Shown: positions 1 through 51,540 of the stretch, one piece after another
Numbering within the stretch: the stretch's first letter is position 1
Layout of the letters: every line of letters starts with the position of its first letter
Assembly (NCBI GenBank): GCA_009760855.2
Contig: WPIO01000168.1
Coordinates: forward strand, 367,001 to 431,000
Direction of reading: 5' to 3'
Origin: Cristatella mucedo
Lineage: Eukaryota; Bryozoa; Phylactolaemata; Cristatellidae
DNA length: 64,000 nt
The notes under the pieces: generated by a model
What the model saw: only the letters and a program-made list of their open reading frames with translations
Database searches by the model: none
What the model was told of the DNA's origin: nothing
Program-made: the position numbers and the translations under genes

Positions 1-1281
1 TGACGGCCAAGGGGTGTTTAGGGCAGGCGCCTGTGCGGCAACGGTAGGCATTGCTGGGACGTCAATGCCTATGTCCGCGAACCGACGGTCAGCAGCAGCA
101 ACAGCAGACGCGCCGAGCTCTACGAGACTGACAATATGACAGAAAGCCGAAGGGACAGGAAGTACCAGCCGGACAGGCGAGGAAGTTCGAAGCAAAGGGT
201 CAACGTCAGGGTTGCAGCCAACCAGCAAAGCAGCAGCTGAAGCCAGCTGCTGTGGGGGAAGCGGCAGGGGGGCTACAGGGGGAAGGAGGAGGAGGAGCAA
301 GAAGAACGTCAGGCGCTACGTATCGGCTAGACAAAGGTCGCAACTAGTCAGAGCAAGCGTACCGCCAAGCGGTGGCGGCAAGGCTCTTTCCGACTTCCGC
401 ACTGGAGAGAGCTGCAATGCAGCCCGTTCAGCCAGCGAGAGGCGGCGGCAGGCGGAGGCCGTCTAACGGGCCAATCAATTAGAGCCAACGAATGATGTGC
501 CAGCGAGAACAAAGGTCAAGCTCTCGAGGCCGCACGAGTGACGGCACGAGGAGGCGGCTGCCTTGCGGACACCGCCCGATGGAGCAGCGCGCTAAGTAAA
601 GCCGGAAAAGCATGTGCGGGCCCCACACTTCGAGGGCGTGCTACCTGTCCTTCACCTTGCTGCACTGCAGGGGTCTAGCTCCTGCTGCTGCTGCCCCTCT
701 CCACGTGTCCAGCGGGCGGCTGGTAGGCCGACTGCAACCGCAGCAGGGCCTCTGAGCTGATGGCCTCACCTAACGCAACCCGTCGGTACAGGAGCCGTGC
801 AAGAAGTGGCAAGCCTCGACGTGGATGCCGCGAGCAGTGGCCACAGCGAGGCCGACTTCGGAGGTCAAGGGCAACGGCGTCGGTAGGCTCAGGCCAATCC
901 GGGCCGCGTGCGACACTTGTAGCCTCAAGGAACTGATCGCCTCCGGGTCTCACAGAGGCGCTTCATCCGGCAGGAGAAACACGGGGGCTGCCTGCCTTGC
1001 CGCCATCGCCACCACTTCAGTGAACACCACAGGCAGGCGGAGGGCAGAGGTCGTCGAGCGCAGCAGAGCCGTCTGCAGATGAGGCATCCGATCCAGCCGA
1101 AAAAGTGACTCGAGAGACCCTCTGGCTGGTAGCCACGTGCAATCAGACGCACGAGAGGGAGGGGCCACTCGGGCGCCGGTGTCCAGGACTTCCTTGTGCA
1201 TCGACGATGCTTCGTGCAGCGCGCGCAGCGTGCACGCCGTGTGGCCGCCGCGGCGGCCTGCACTTGTCGTGCAGGCGGCTC
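1..1281 (-). other. GC-rich 3' flank / probable 3' UTR of STAT
   Basis: Sequence downstream of the STAT stop codon. GC-rich with scattered CAG/CTG runs. I see no AATAAA or ATTAAA on the minus strand in these 1281 bases, so the 3' UTR may run past the window or use a variant signal. No other gene or repeat recognised. Confidence 0.4.
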
Positions 1282-41661
<40,380 letters not shown>

Positions 41662-42179
41662 GGCTGCACAGCCACAGCCCACTGGCGTGCTGCCGATTCA
41701 GGCACGCTCGTGCAGAGGCAGATGACGATTTAGAGGCAGACGATCGCCGAGGCTAGGCAGCTGCACCAGTTGCTTCTGCACCGTCTCTGTCGCCTTGACT
41801 ACAAGCAGTTGCTGTTGCTGCCAAGAAGGTTCGGCTCCCTCATCGACCGTCCTGATAGCTTTGCGTTAGCTTCACCACGTCTTGCTGCCCTGCTGCAAGC
41901 AAACTGCAAGTCGTCAAGCACGGCAACTCGTCACGTGACACCTATGCTGGTGTCAAAGGCACAGCTAAGAGGCAAGCAGCTCAGAGAGCCATAGTGCTTC
42001 CTAGCGGTGGAGTCGGCTCTCCTGCTCGCTTTTTCGAGACAGCGTGGCCAGTAGCAGCAGCAGCTGGAGGGGGCCACATCTCGGACAGCAAGGAAGGAAG
42101 ACACTTGCAGTCGCCGGAAGGATGAGCCAAGTAGCCGGCACAAGCCGACTCTGCGGTGCTGCTGCTGATATGATGCTCA

Positions 42180-42183
<4 letters not shown>
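41662..42183 (-). promoter_or_regulatory. Sequence immediately upstream of the STAT start codon
   Basis: Expected to hold 5' UTR and possibly promoter, by position only. The start context GCAGCCATGG is strong. I see no TATA box or other clear core element; an in-frame TGA at 41698-41700 closes the frame upstream. Confidence 0.35.

Positions 42184-42233
<50 letters not shown>
42184..42233 (+). repeat. (CAG)n trinucleotide repeat, ~17 units
   Basis: CAG on plus, CTG on the STAT sense strand, ~520 nt upstream of the ATG. Open as poly-Ala, Leu, Ser or Gln in different frames, but no gene supports translation. Confidence 0.97.
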
Positions 42234-42234
<1 letters not shown>

Positions 42235-42369
42235 GCCGCCGAGTCAGGTCAGCGTGGTAGGAAAAACGACACGTCAATGATGAAGCTTTGGAAAATCTCT
42301 ACACTGCCAGCAAGCAAGCGACACTTGTGCCCAGCCCTTGACCGGAAGCTTCTCGATACGGCACGGCCG

Positions 42370-42370
<1 letters not shown>

Positions 42371-42406
<36 letters not shown>
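42371..42406 (+). repeat. (CA)n microsatellite
   Basis: Eighteen CA units, upstream of STAT. Confidence 0.96.
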
Positions 42407-42408
<2 letters not shown>

Positions 42409-42409
42409 G

Positions 42410-43070
42410 TGGCCGGCCGCGCGGCTGCTGTGTGGCTCATGCAGGGCCGCACTGGGTCAGCACTGCCTACTAATCTAGAGGGCTGCCTACTGCAGAGGCT
42501 CTGCAACAGCAGTAGCAACCTCTAACTCTGGCCGAAGCTGCCAGAATAGTAGTTCCCGAAAGCCCCCTACTCCTTCGTTGCATCGGTTAATTTGCTGGCG
42601 GCCTAGGTAGGATAGTCACAGCCCGGAGGCAGGCTAGTGCCCCTCCTCCCCAGAAAATTGGTCACCACTGCTCTGGGCAAAGGCCACGATCACAGGCCCT
42701 GCCACGCCCACCTTCCAGCCCAGCCCTACATTCGAAGATTGTCACTGCAACTGTGACCGAGATTCGATTGTGAACCTTTACCCGCTTGACCTGCTGATTT
42801 TTGAACCGAGGAAGCTTTTGAAATAGCCGTGCTAAGCTGAAGCTTGAAAGGAGCTCAATATCCAATTATGCGGTGAGATTTATGTGTGACTTATGACCTG
42901 GCCAGTATATAACTCGCCAGCTGGACTGCAGTTGGTCTCTTTTAGTGACGGTCTGCCGAGAGTCGGTGATTCAGCGCCAGCAGGAGCCTGTGGTAAGCTA
43001 GCTAATAAGTCAGCTTTGAAGTCGCCAAGCATCCCAGCTACAATGTAAACCAGCTCAGTGTTGGCTTCAC
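42410..43070. other. Intergenic, no recognised element
   Basis: GC-moderate sequence upstream of STAT; nothing recognised. Confidence 0.4.
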
Positions 43071-43071
43071 T

Positions 43072-43172
43072 TGCAGCATTTCTAGCGCTTGCAGCATTTC
43101 TAGCTTGCAGCATTTCCAGCGCTTGCAGCATTTCCAGCTTTCAGCATTTCCAGCTTGCAGCATTTCTAGTGC
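43072..43172 (+). repeat. Minisatellite, 15-18-bp unit, about six copies
   Basis: Units TTGCAGCATTTCTAGCGC and shorter forms lacking the GCGC part. Confidence 0.92.
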
Positions 43173-43271
43173 TGTGTCGGTGCAGTTTGGCTTATTGGTC
43201 TATACTCATTGCATGTGCAGTGCAGCAACTCGACCTGTTGAGGGTCATAGTGCAGCCATACTCCATCCCAT

Positions 43272-43578
43272 TATAATGTAATGTATCCCCATCTGTAACT
43301 CCACAAAACCACAAAGACTATGTGGGTGTTCCAAAGGAGAGATTTGTACAGAGCACTCACAGCCTAATCGGCTTTCGGTACGCATTCGGTAGCCAACAGA
43401 CTCTGTCTCATGCAACAAAGAGAAAGTGGGAAGCATAGCAGAGTCAGGAGAGCAGTTGAGGTAGTGAGTAGCATGGAAGTAGCTGCTCAGGACCGCTGGA
43501 AATGATGTGCCATAGTCGGCAGCCGGAGAGTAGTTGTCGTTGCGTAAGAATCACGGAAGTGAGTTTCACAGCCTAGAT
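43272..43578 (-). mobile_element. LINE-A 3' fragment
   Basis: On plus begins TATAATGTAATGTATCCCCA; minus frame LLHETESVGYRMRTESRLGC. Confidence 0.88.
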
Positions 43579-43599
43579 GCAGAGAAGTGGTCAGTGCAA

Positions 43600-43870
43600 G
43601 AACACTAGCTGAGGATAGCTGAGGAGGCTAGATAGGTCAGCTGGTGCTACAGAGTGAAGTGACCTGTCAGCCGGACAGAGGATCCTGAAATCGATTAGAT
43701 GCTTGATTGGTAGCCAGTACAATTCAGACAGAAGTGGTGTAATGTGGCAGCCAAGCTGTTAATGGCCGGCCAGAATCGATACTCAGCTTGCTCCCGACAA
43801 AAACGACAAGGGTAATTTGCCGGGAGAACTAAATATAAGGATTTAGAGTAATCTAGATCCAATGGTACAT
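43600..43870 (-). mobile_element. LINE-B fragment, decayed
   Basis: Minus frame ATLHHFCLNCTGYQSS parallels LINE-B (HHFSPTCTGYQSS), followed by weaker similarity. Confidence 0.6.
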
Positions 43871-43892
43871 CGTGTGAACTAAGTTTAACTGT

Positions 43893-43995
43893 CGTAATAA
43901 TAATCATAATAATAATAATAAATTTTGTATAGCACCCTCAGAGAACCTAACCTCTTAATACTTAAAATAATTAATACTTAATACTTAAAACTTAA
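43893..43995 (-). mobile_element. SINE-I/LINE-B type 3' tail
   Basis: On plus: AATAATAATCATAATAATAA, TTTTGTATAGCACCCTCAGA, GAACCTAACCTCTTAATAC with several ATACTTAA duplications. Abuts the left end of the TIR element. Confidence 0.7.
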
Positions 43996-44815
43996 CATAT
44001 GAGCCCGATGGCTGTAACCCAGGTTACTGAATTTCCGAAAGTAGAATCGAAAAATAACTAATTATTTTTCAGACAGCTGCTCTAAAAACGTTTCGAAGTC
44101 GAAAACGCCGCTGACCTGATTCAGGAGCAGCACCGTCAGAATCATGTCGGAGCAATCTGAAGAACTATGTGCGCAAGAGCTCAATCAAAGGATGCAATCT
44201 GTGGTTGGCTATAATGACGATATAAAAGATGTTAGCAATGATGTTTGCAATGGAACTGGTGTGCCAGTTCTTGGAAAAATTTCCTAGGAACTTCATTGCC
44301 ACCCGCTGGTCTGAAAAGGTTATGCAGGAGATCCGGAATCGCGATGCCACTGCTCGCCTGGGTAGTATCGCTGATAGTGAGGACGAAGATCATGACAATA
44401 TTGGTGTGCCGTTGGTGGCATGTTGGCGATATGTCGCAGACTCGTGGCAGAAAAAAGAGCATCAGCACAGAAGGCTGCTCCGGGCGTGGAGATACGCTCT
44501 GTGGGGCGCCCGAAGAAGGCACCAGCGGTTGTCCCAAAATCAGCCATCAATCTTGAGCTATTTCTCGATAAAAATAGGCTCAATTTTCGTGATCGAGCCC
44601 TGGATCCTTGCCCTGGATCTAGTCAGCCGCTGTGCAGATGCTCAATAAAAATCGTCGTTTTCGAAATCTCTGTCTTTCTGCTGACGAATAGAACTCGACG
44701 AGCCTGACATTTTTAGCCTATTTGCAAATAATTTGGACCAATATTCAGATAGTTATCGCACTACGTGCTACCGGGTTACCATGGTAACCCGGGTTACAGC
44801 CATTGGACTCATATG
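43996..44815. mobile_element. Unidentified ~820-bp element with terminal inverted repeats
   Basis: Ends are inverted repeats of ~33 bp with four mismatches: left 43996-44028 starts CATATGAGCCCGATGGCTGT, right 44815-44783 (reverse complement) starts CATATGAGTCCAATGGCTGT; both continue AACCC(A/G)GGTTAC. Inside are plus-strand open segments of coding-like composition: 44143-44286 (MSEQSEELCAQELNQRMQSV), 44229-44648 and 44420-44707 (SVGRPKKAPAVVPKSAI, an AT-hook-like GRPKK), in different frames. No clear target duplication. I do not recognise the protein; a decayed DNA transposon is the likeliest explanation. Confidence 0.6.
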
Positions 44816-44889
44816 CTGTAAGGGAAGCAGGATCAAACGGCTAGTGATAGCATCCAGCCTTTACAATGTCAGCATGCATAAGCACATAA

Positions 44890-45395
44890 AGGATGAGTCA
44901 CAAGGATCCACGAAATTCTGTGAGAAACAGGTGCATTTTTAGCTTTTTTTTTTAAATGCAGCCAAGTCAGGGGATGTCGTGACTGGAGGAGTTCCAGGCT
45001 TTAGGAGATAGCATTTGGAACTGAAGGCGTGGTCTTCAAACTATTTTAGGCTTGTATGAGGTAAAGTGGGACTAGTTCTGATAGGTGGGCTGGAGCTAGA
45101 GAATGAAATGACCACAAAGGGACAGAACATCGATGTCGATAGGTTGCTTGATTGCAGGTCGGCGAGAAGTAATGTGATGTGGCAATGCGACTTGAAACAG
45201 GCCCTGATATTGGCAATGCTCCTCAGCTGAAAGTAGGGCGACTAAGGAAATCAAGTGAGTCGGATGAAGAGTAAGGCTTAGAACTGTCGAAAGATAGAGC
45301 TGAGTATCCTCGGCACATAAATGAAAAACAAGGTAAGGTTTGGCAATGACGTTGGCTAGAGGAAGAGCATAAACACCGAAAAAAATCACCCAGAG
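44890..45395 (-). mobile_element. LINE-B fragment
   Basis: Minus frame GVYALPLANVIAKPYLVFHL, CAEDTQLYLST (YADD degraded) plus 3' region; an internal portion is missing. Confidence 0.72.
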
Positions 45396-45500
45396 AGAAC
45401 TTAATCTCTATATATGCACTTCACAAATGCCAAACGACTCGAGCCCACGACGTCGGTCGTCAAGGCAGGAACCACATCCCTGGGCCAAACCAAGGTGGCA
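45390..45500 (-). mobile_element. SINE-I copy, degenerate
   Basis: On plus: CAGAGAGAACTTAATCTCTA, GCACTTCACAAATGCCAAAC, GACTCGAGCCCACGACGTCG. Confidence 0.72.
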
Positions 45501-45849
45501 GCTTTAGCTCTGTGCTAGTGATGCATAGGCCTGTGGAGGGGCGCTACAGGAAGATCTTGGGGTCAATAGGGCCAAATGCTGCTGGTAGATCCAGGAGTAA
45601 CAGCGAGAGGCCCCACCGATAGAGCAGTTCCCCTAGCGTGGTTCGCTATTAATCCCGATGGGAACTTGATTACAAGATCTGACGAATCGATGTAGTCATG
45701 AATCAAAATAATAATCATAAAGTTGCTCGGCCTGTACTCGATTTGATGCATTTTTATGTCTAAGAATGGCAGCAGGGAAACTAGAGTAGGCTTTTCAGTG
45801 AGTGGCTAGCTGATAGCTTTTGCACATTGACATCTGCATTTCTGTGCAA

Positions 45850-45970
45850 TCCATATATGTCAGTCTACCACTAATCATTTGATCATGCTTTCTAAACCTC
45901 ATATATAAAGTGCCTAGAAAGAGATTAGGTTCTCTGAGGGTGCTATACAAACATATTATTATTATTATTG
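45850..45970 (+). mobile_element. LINE-B 3' tail
   Basis: CTACCACTAATCATTTGATC, AAAGTGCCTAGAAAGAGATT, CTCTGAGGGTGCTATACAAA, ATT repeats. Confidence 0.83.
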
Positions 45971-45989
45971 TCGTGTCTGCAATGTTGGC

Positions 45990-46585
45990 CAAATCACCGA
46001 ATGAAGCTTGGGTTGTGCATGTGTGCTAAGGAGAACTCTTGTTGGTAATAGATGCACACATACAGTAACCGAGTTCATGCTTGGACACATTTAAGATGAA
46101 CTCAACCTTGCTCTAGGTTACCCAGGATTAAGTGATTCAGTGCTGTAAAGGCAGTTTCAAAAGGCTCCTCTACTGTTGTCGTCGGATGCACTCGGATCCT
46201 TAATTCTGGCATTCATCCAAACAGTTTGGGGTAATACCATATTTCACAGCTGCTAAAGCTTGTGCCACAGCTGTAGTAGATGTGACCATTAGTTTGGCAT
46301 GATCTACAAGCAATGCCCGACTTGAAGCCACTCCCACTACCCTTCGGATGGAGATCATTTGTCATCTTGGTCACACTCAGTGAAGCAGAGAAGCTTCTAT
46401 GAAAATCTTCCTCCCATAAATCCTTCCTGGAATGAGTAGACTGCCACTAGGATTCGTCCTTCACCATCGGCCTGGGGTGTTGTTCGGCTATGTCAAGGTT
46501 GATTCATCTACCATAATCCCGTGACGTCTGTCAGTTATGTAGGTGCATTATTCTAAAACGACGATTTCTGATGCAAACACACTTC
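45990..46585. other. Intergenic, no recognised element
   Basis: Possibly decayed LINE; nothing assignable. Confidence 0.3.
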
Positions 46586-46589
46586 CTCC

Positions 46590-46950
46590 ACGTCTGCCTT
46601 CACCCCATTCCCATATCATCATTTCTGTCTAAGTTTCACAGGCTACCTAGTAAGCATCGAATCGATTTCAAGATCCTATATCCTTTCTCTCCTTCTCTAC
46701 CAAAGAGCTCTTACAGCACATGATCCCACCAATATCTTGCGATTTAGCCGCCCTTTGCAGTAAATTGAAATCTTTTGGTGCTGGTGCCTTCGGCTCTCAT
46801 GCACCTAAAGCCTGGAAGTTCCTACCCGCAACGGTCGCTATATGCAGCAACCTTGCATCATTTAAGCTATCCAGATGCATCTGTTCCGGTCAGCTTTCCC
46901 TGCTCACAAGTGAACTCGTCATTTTGTTAACGAGTGCTTTTTCCTGATGT
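46590..46950 (+). mobile_element. L2-like LINE 3' fragment of a diverged subfamily
   Basis: LKSFGAGAFGSHAPKAWKFL corresponds to LINE-B LKSFGDRAFSSYAPKAWNSL; upstream GTAAGCATCGAATCGATTTC matches the (K)QRIDFK segment. More diverged than other copies. Confidence 0.65.
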
Positions 46951-46982
46951 CACCTGTGCTGGATTAATTCAGGTGCTGCCTT

Positions 46983-47105
46983 TAAAGGCCAAGGTCGAGG
47001 TGCTCACTTCTACGATCAAGGTCGTGGGCTCGAGCCCTGCGGTATATGTGAAGCTCCTGGATGAAGATTCAGTTTTCTTAGGGCACTATGCAATTGAATG
47101 ATAAT
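46983..47105 (+). mobile_element. SINE-I copy
   Basis: GCCAAGGTCGAGGTGCTCAC, GTCGTGGGCTCGAGCCCTGC (strong B box), GTATATGTGAAGCTCCTGGA, CTTAGGGCACTATGCAATTG. Confidence 0.87.
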
Positions 47106-47650
47106 TTCTTCTACGTGCACCAGATATGGCGCAAGGATTGCTCGCAAGCAAGCAGGCAGGCAGGTGACCGCCGCCTTTGGAGCAGCCTCAACTAATAATG
47201 GCGGCAAGCCATAATATGGCGGCAAGCCGATCACCTGATCACCTCCAACCGATCAGCTGCGCTCTAGGCCTAGCTACCCACTTCTTAACTTAATCGTGGC
47301 TACAGCAAAAGTAGGTCGTGGCTAGAGACCCATTATAAAGGTAGAACACTATATCTACAGACTCATTTTAAACGTGGAAGAAGAGCATCTGAGACATGCA
47401 GACCCCAGGGTGGGACGGGTGATCAGACCCTGAGGGGGATGGGACATGCAAAAGTGCTATACTGGCTCTCGCTCACTCTTTTTCAATTTCCTCTAAATAT
47501 GTTAGCCCCATGTAAAAAAAAGGCTAGCAACCATAACCTGGAAACCATACCTCAAGGTTTGTGTTAAAGAAGGCCGTCCCCTTGCAGACCTGCTCGAGTA
47601 CCCGCCACACAAAACTGGTAGCCGAACTGGTTTGGCTCAGTGGTTATGGT
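47106..47650. other. Intergenic, no recognised element
   Basis: A SINE-I head scrap (GAACTGGTTTGGCTCAGTGG) lies at 47624-47655, truncated by the following LINE-A. Otherwise nothing. Confidence 0.45.
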
Positions 47651-47657
47651 GCTGACC

Positions 47658-48040
47658 CGATAAATTAGCTGTTCCATGCCTCCGCTTAAAGACAGTTGGC
47701 GACAGAAGCTTTAGCTCTTTCATGTCCTAGACTGTAGAACTCACTTCCACAATTCTTAAGCAACGGCAACTACTCTCCTGCTGCCGACTATGGCTCATTC
47801 TTTTCAGCGGTCCTGAGCTGCTACTTCTATGCTACTCACTACCTCAACTGCTCTCCTGACTCTGCAATGCTTCCCACTTTCTCTTTGTTGCGGGAGACTA
47901 AGTCTGTTGGCTGCCGAATGTGTACCGAAAGCCACTTGGCTGTGAGTGTGCTATACAAAACTCTCCTGTGTAACACCCACATAGTCTTTATGACTTTATG
48001 GAGTTACAGATGGAGATACATTACATTGCATTACATTACA
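47658..48040 (+). mobile_element. LINE-A 3' fragment
   Basis: ATAAATTAGCTGTTCCATGC to GGAGATACATTACATTGCAT, then a CA tract at 48038-48056. Confidence 0.88.
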
Positions 48041-48084
48041 CACACACACACACACAGAGGTCAGTCAAGGCGATCATGGTTAAT

Positions 48085-48152
48085 TATATTAATAATAATA
48101 ATAATAAACTTGATAAAGTGCCCTCAGAGAACTCAAATCTTTTCTAGGTGCA
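48085..48152 (-). mobile_element. LINE-B 3' tail
   Basis: On plus: AATAATAATAATAATAAACT, TGATAAAGTGCCCTCAGAGA, CTTTTCTAGGTGCAGG. Confidence 0.78.
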
Positions 48153-48199
48153 GGCCAGGGGGAGATAGGAAGGGGTACTGGTGCCCATTGTAAGATGAC

Positions 48200-49780
48200 C
48201 GATGCCACACTCTGCCACACCATGATGAAGCATACCATAACAAATTATACACCCGACGAACCGCTGCTGCACATTCACTCCCACAGAGGCCTCATGGGTG
48301 AATTTCGAATGAGTCCTCACTCGGCGCCAACTGTACCACCCACTATAGCACTCTTCCAGCGGCCCTTATAAGTACATCCTTATCAAAGGACCTAACAATA
48401 AACATACATCAAAAGGCAAGGTTGTATAAGGACATCAAAGTGCAGCATCTAATCAAAGGCCATAAATCATCGGCTGACCCACAAGCAGATATTGAAGGGC
48501 CATAGCATGGCCTGCTAATGTACATCAAGCCACAACCTTCTCATTTAACCCTCTCCTTGAGAAATCTCTGCAACATAAGATACGTTGTCGTTCGAAAACT
48601 AAACTACGTTGTCGTTCGAAAGCTCAATGTAATAAACTTATAAGTCACGGGTGAAATAAACTGATCGTGCCTGAAGTTATTGCATCCATTTGCTATTGCA
48701 ATGTTTCTTCGCTTCTTTTGCGAAAGAAGAGGAAAAGAGCCATCCAATGTCAAGAAATGCTGCCCATGAGCCTCACACTGACCTTTGACCTGCTGACCAC
48801 TCGAGCGACCGCCACTTCTGCACAGTGGATTCGAGCAAGCAAAGCGCTGGCTGGATGGCGCTATCCAGGCAACCAGCCGACTTTACGAGTAAGCAGCAAC
48901 ACAGTAAGAGAGGCCGAGACGCTGAAGATCCAGGTGACAATTTCACATGTGGACCCACGGAGGAAACCCATGCGAAATACCAACCAAGGCGAGACCTCAG
49001 AGAAGATCTTGGCCTTACCAGATGCGGGGCTTTCGACGACTTTGGTGAATCGGTGGAACTCGTTGGACGAAGGTGCGCAAGGAGAACAGACTTGGCTGAG
49101 CAGAGTTGAGACTGTGAGGAAAAGTGTGACACACTAATGTGGCTGCTAATACTTGGCGTATCGGAATGAAATTTGACATGTCAGTTAAGCTTGCCTTGTA
49201 AATAATGACGCCACATTATTTCTGATTTCGGTTGGATGCATTTTGCTGTACATGTCCTGCCACGTGGGCACGTTGACCGTGCCTACACCACCCACTCCAC
49301 GTGGCACCGGTGCGGCACCGGCAGCCTTCCACTAAGAAGCCATCTTGCTCGAGGTGTAACAGGTGAGCTGCCTGTCTTTTCTATACGGGTCAAGGCCATG
49401 TGTACGACCCTCAGAATCCAAACCTGGCATTTTTTATGACAATGGCCGATTCGAGATGCTTAGCCATCGTAGGCTTATCGTTCTTTCTACCACCCAATCT
49501 TCTAACACGAGTCAAAGTCACTTGGCTGTGCATCTAACCATTCCCCATCGTGGGGATCCCATAGCCTGGAACTCACAGGCGAAGATGTCACGACATCCAT
49601 CGACATTGGGTACAAAGCATAAAGCACGCGATCGAGCTGCTGCCTCGTGGCTCCTCATTTCAAGTCACAGATGGTGACAAGCTTACACTAAGCACATAAT
49701 GGCTGTCACAGACATATTTCCCATCTCAGCTCGGACACATTCGTCTCTTATTAATAGGGCACTTGAAATGAAGAAATAAA
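48200..49780. other. Intergenic, no recognised gene or family
   Basis: Contains a small direct repeat (ACGTTGTCGTTCGAAA at 48582-48597 and 48606-48621) and a plus-strand open frame of 156 residues at 48667-49137 that I do not recognise and that lacks support beyond length. Confidence 0.4.
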
Positions 49781-49784
49781 TAAA

Positions 49785-50966
49785 TATATATATATTTCAT
49801 TTGTATAGTGCCCTAAGAGAACTTTATCTCTATTCAGGCGCTTCACATATTACAACCAGGCTCAAGCCCACGACCTCGGCCAGACCTTGGTCGGGGCGAG
49901 CACCTTAACCACTGTACCAAATCAGCTCGGCATTGAGGTTTGTATGAGGTATAGGTAAACAGTTAGATTCCGAAAAGCCGGTGGTATGAGTGCTTGGCCT
50001 GGTGGGATAGTAGATCTGAGAGATAGGCTGGAGCCAAAAAACGAAGGGACCTAAAAGTGACCGAGAAAACCTTGAAGTCAATCTGTTGCTTGACTGGTAG
50101 CCAGTGCAGGTCGTCAAGAAGTGGTGTGATGTGGCAACTGCGACGCTCACGACAGACAAGCCTAGCTGCAGAGTTTTGCACCAGCTGCAATCGCCTGATC
50201 GCACATGCTGGTAGGCCAGTAAGCAGTGAGTTGCAGAAGTCGAGACGGGATGTCACGAATGCATGAACCAACTTAGATGTGGTATCTTTATCTAAACAAG
50301 CCCAAATTTTAGCAACGTTATGAAACTGAAAATAGGCAGATTTGACTGTGGAGCTGATATGGTCGTCTAACGAGAGGTCGCTTTGGAATATGACACCTAG
50401 ATTCCGAGCCGATTGGACAGGAGATATGCTGGCAGAGCCAATTTTGAGAGTCAGCCTTTCCAATCTCTGGATCACACTTGGTTTGCCCGTAGCTAGTGAG
50501 TTGGTTTTATCATCGTTTAGTTGTAGAAAATTTGCTGCCATCCATGTGCGGATGTCATTAATACATGCAGCAAGCGAGTTGAGAGAACTTGGGGTGCTCG
50601 AAGGCTGGGAGGGATCAAAGCAAAGGTACAACTGAGTGTCATCCGCATAGAAGTGAAAGCCTAGATTGTGCTTGGCAATCACATCAGCAAGAGGGAGAGT
50701 ATAAACCGTGAAAAGAACCGGACCTAGCACAGAGCCCTGAGGTACTCCATATTTTAGAGGTTTATTGGATGACCTTTGTCCATTCACATCAATACTCTGG
50801 AGTCTCCCACTGAGATAGGACGTGAACATTGTAGGGCAGTGCCAGTGATGCACAGGCGAGATGAGTGGCACTCAAGAAGGACTTTGTGATCGATAGTATC
50901 AAAAGCTGTTCTTGTCTGCCCATCATTGTCTCTGTTTGTCTCTCAGTCTGTCTCTGTCTCTCTTTT
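49785..50966 (-). mobile_element. LINE-B + SINE-I composite, inverted relative to the copy at 39.5 kb
   Basis: Longest open LINE-B segment (302 residues at 49963-50871): KPLKYGVPQGSVLGPVLFTV, LGFHFYADDTQLYLCFDPSQ, DDLHWLPVKQQIDFKVFSVT. Its 3' end is a SINE-I (49790-49933) rather than the LINE-B tail. Over 181 aligned residues it differs at 13 from the 39.5-kb copy, and it shares that copy's GACAGA-rich 5' flank (AAAAGAGAGACAGAGACAGA). Confidence 0.9.
49790..49933 (-). mobile_element. SINE-I copy forming the 3' end of the LINE-B composite
   Basis: On plus: TTTGTATAGTGCCCTAAGAG, CACATATTACAACCAGGCTC, TTAACCACTGTACCAAATCA, GCTCGGCATTGAGG. Same insertion point and private variants (GGTACAGTGG, GTTGTAATATG) as 40551-40700. 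Confidence 0.92.
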
Positions 50967-51059
50967 CTTGGTTCGTCAGCATACTACTCTCAGGAATGCC
51001 GACTTTGGTGAAGCCACTCTGCTAGTTGTACTGGGCAGTGGTTTACGTCTTATCTCTGA

Positions 51060-51360
51060 GAGATAATTCAAAGCATGGAATTTGACCACATTTAAAAGAA
51101 ACTTAAAAACACACCTATTTAGGACAGCATTTAGTGGGTCCCTGTGATTCGTCCTTGATGTGCTTATGCGTGCTGACACTGCATGCTGCCACTAACCACA
51201 TTTGCATGCTGACCCTGGGCATGTCACCCCTAACCATATTATTTATTTATTTTTTTTTCAAGCATGATTTTACTTACTATTCTATTGCACATCACTTTGC
51301 AGCAAATGTAAAGCGCATAGAAAGAGATTAAGTTCTCTGAGGGCGCTTTATCAAGTGCAA

Positions 51361-51396
<36 letters not shown>
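51060..51396 (+). mobile_element. LINE-B 3' end
   Basis: GACCACATTTAAAAGAAACT, ATTTGCATGCTGACCCTGGG, GAGATTAAGTTCTCTGAGGG, then about 37 bp of ATT repeats. Confidence 0.88.
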
Positions 51397-51540
51397 GCAG
51401 TCAACCAACAGCCATCCAAAGAGCTCTTTGAAGTTAAGGGGGCAAAGGGGAATATTCGCTCGAACAACTTTCTCTTTTACCAATTTATAGCATTTTGTCA
51501 TTACCATTTCTTACCCACTTGCAATGCAATTGCCTAGCAC

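Noticed and set aside
41981-42280. Poly-Ala/poly-Leu/poly-Ser frames around the CAG repeat
   Set aside because: Readable in several frames on both strands, no conserved flanking protein; treated as a non-coding triplet repeat.
48667-49137. 156-residue open frame
   Set aside because: No recognised motif, no repeat or splice context, and overlapping open frames on both strands; kept only as a note.
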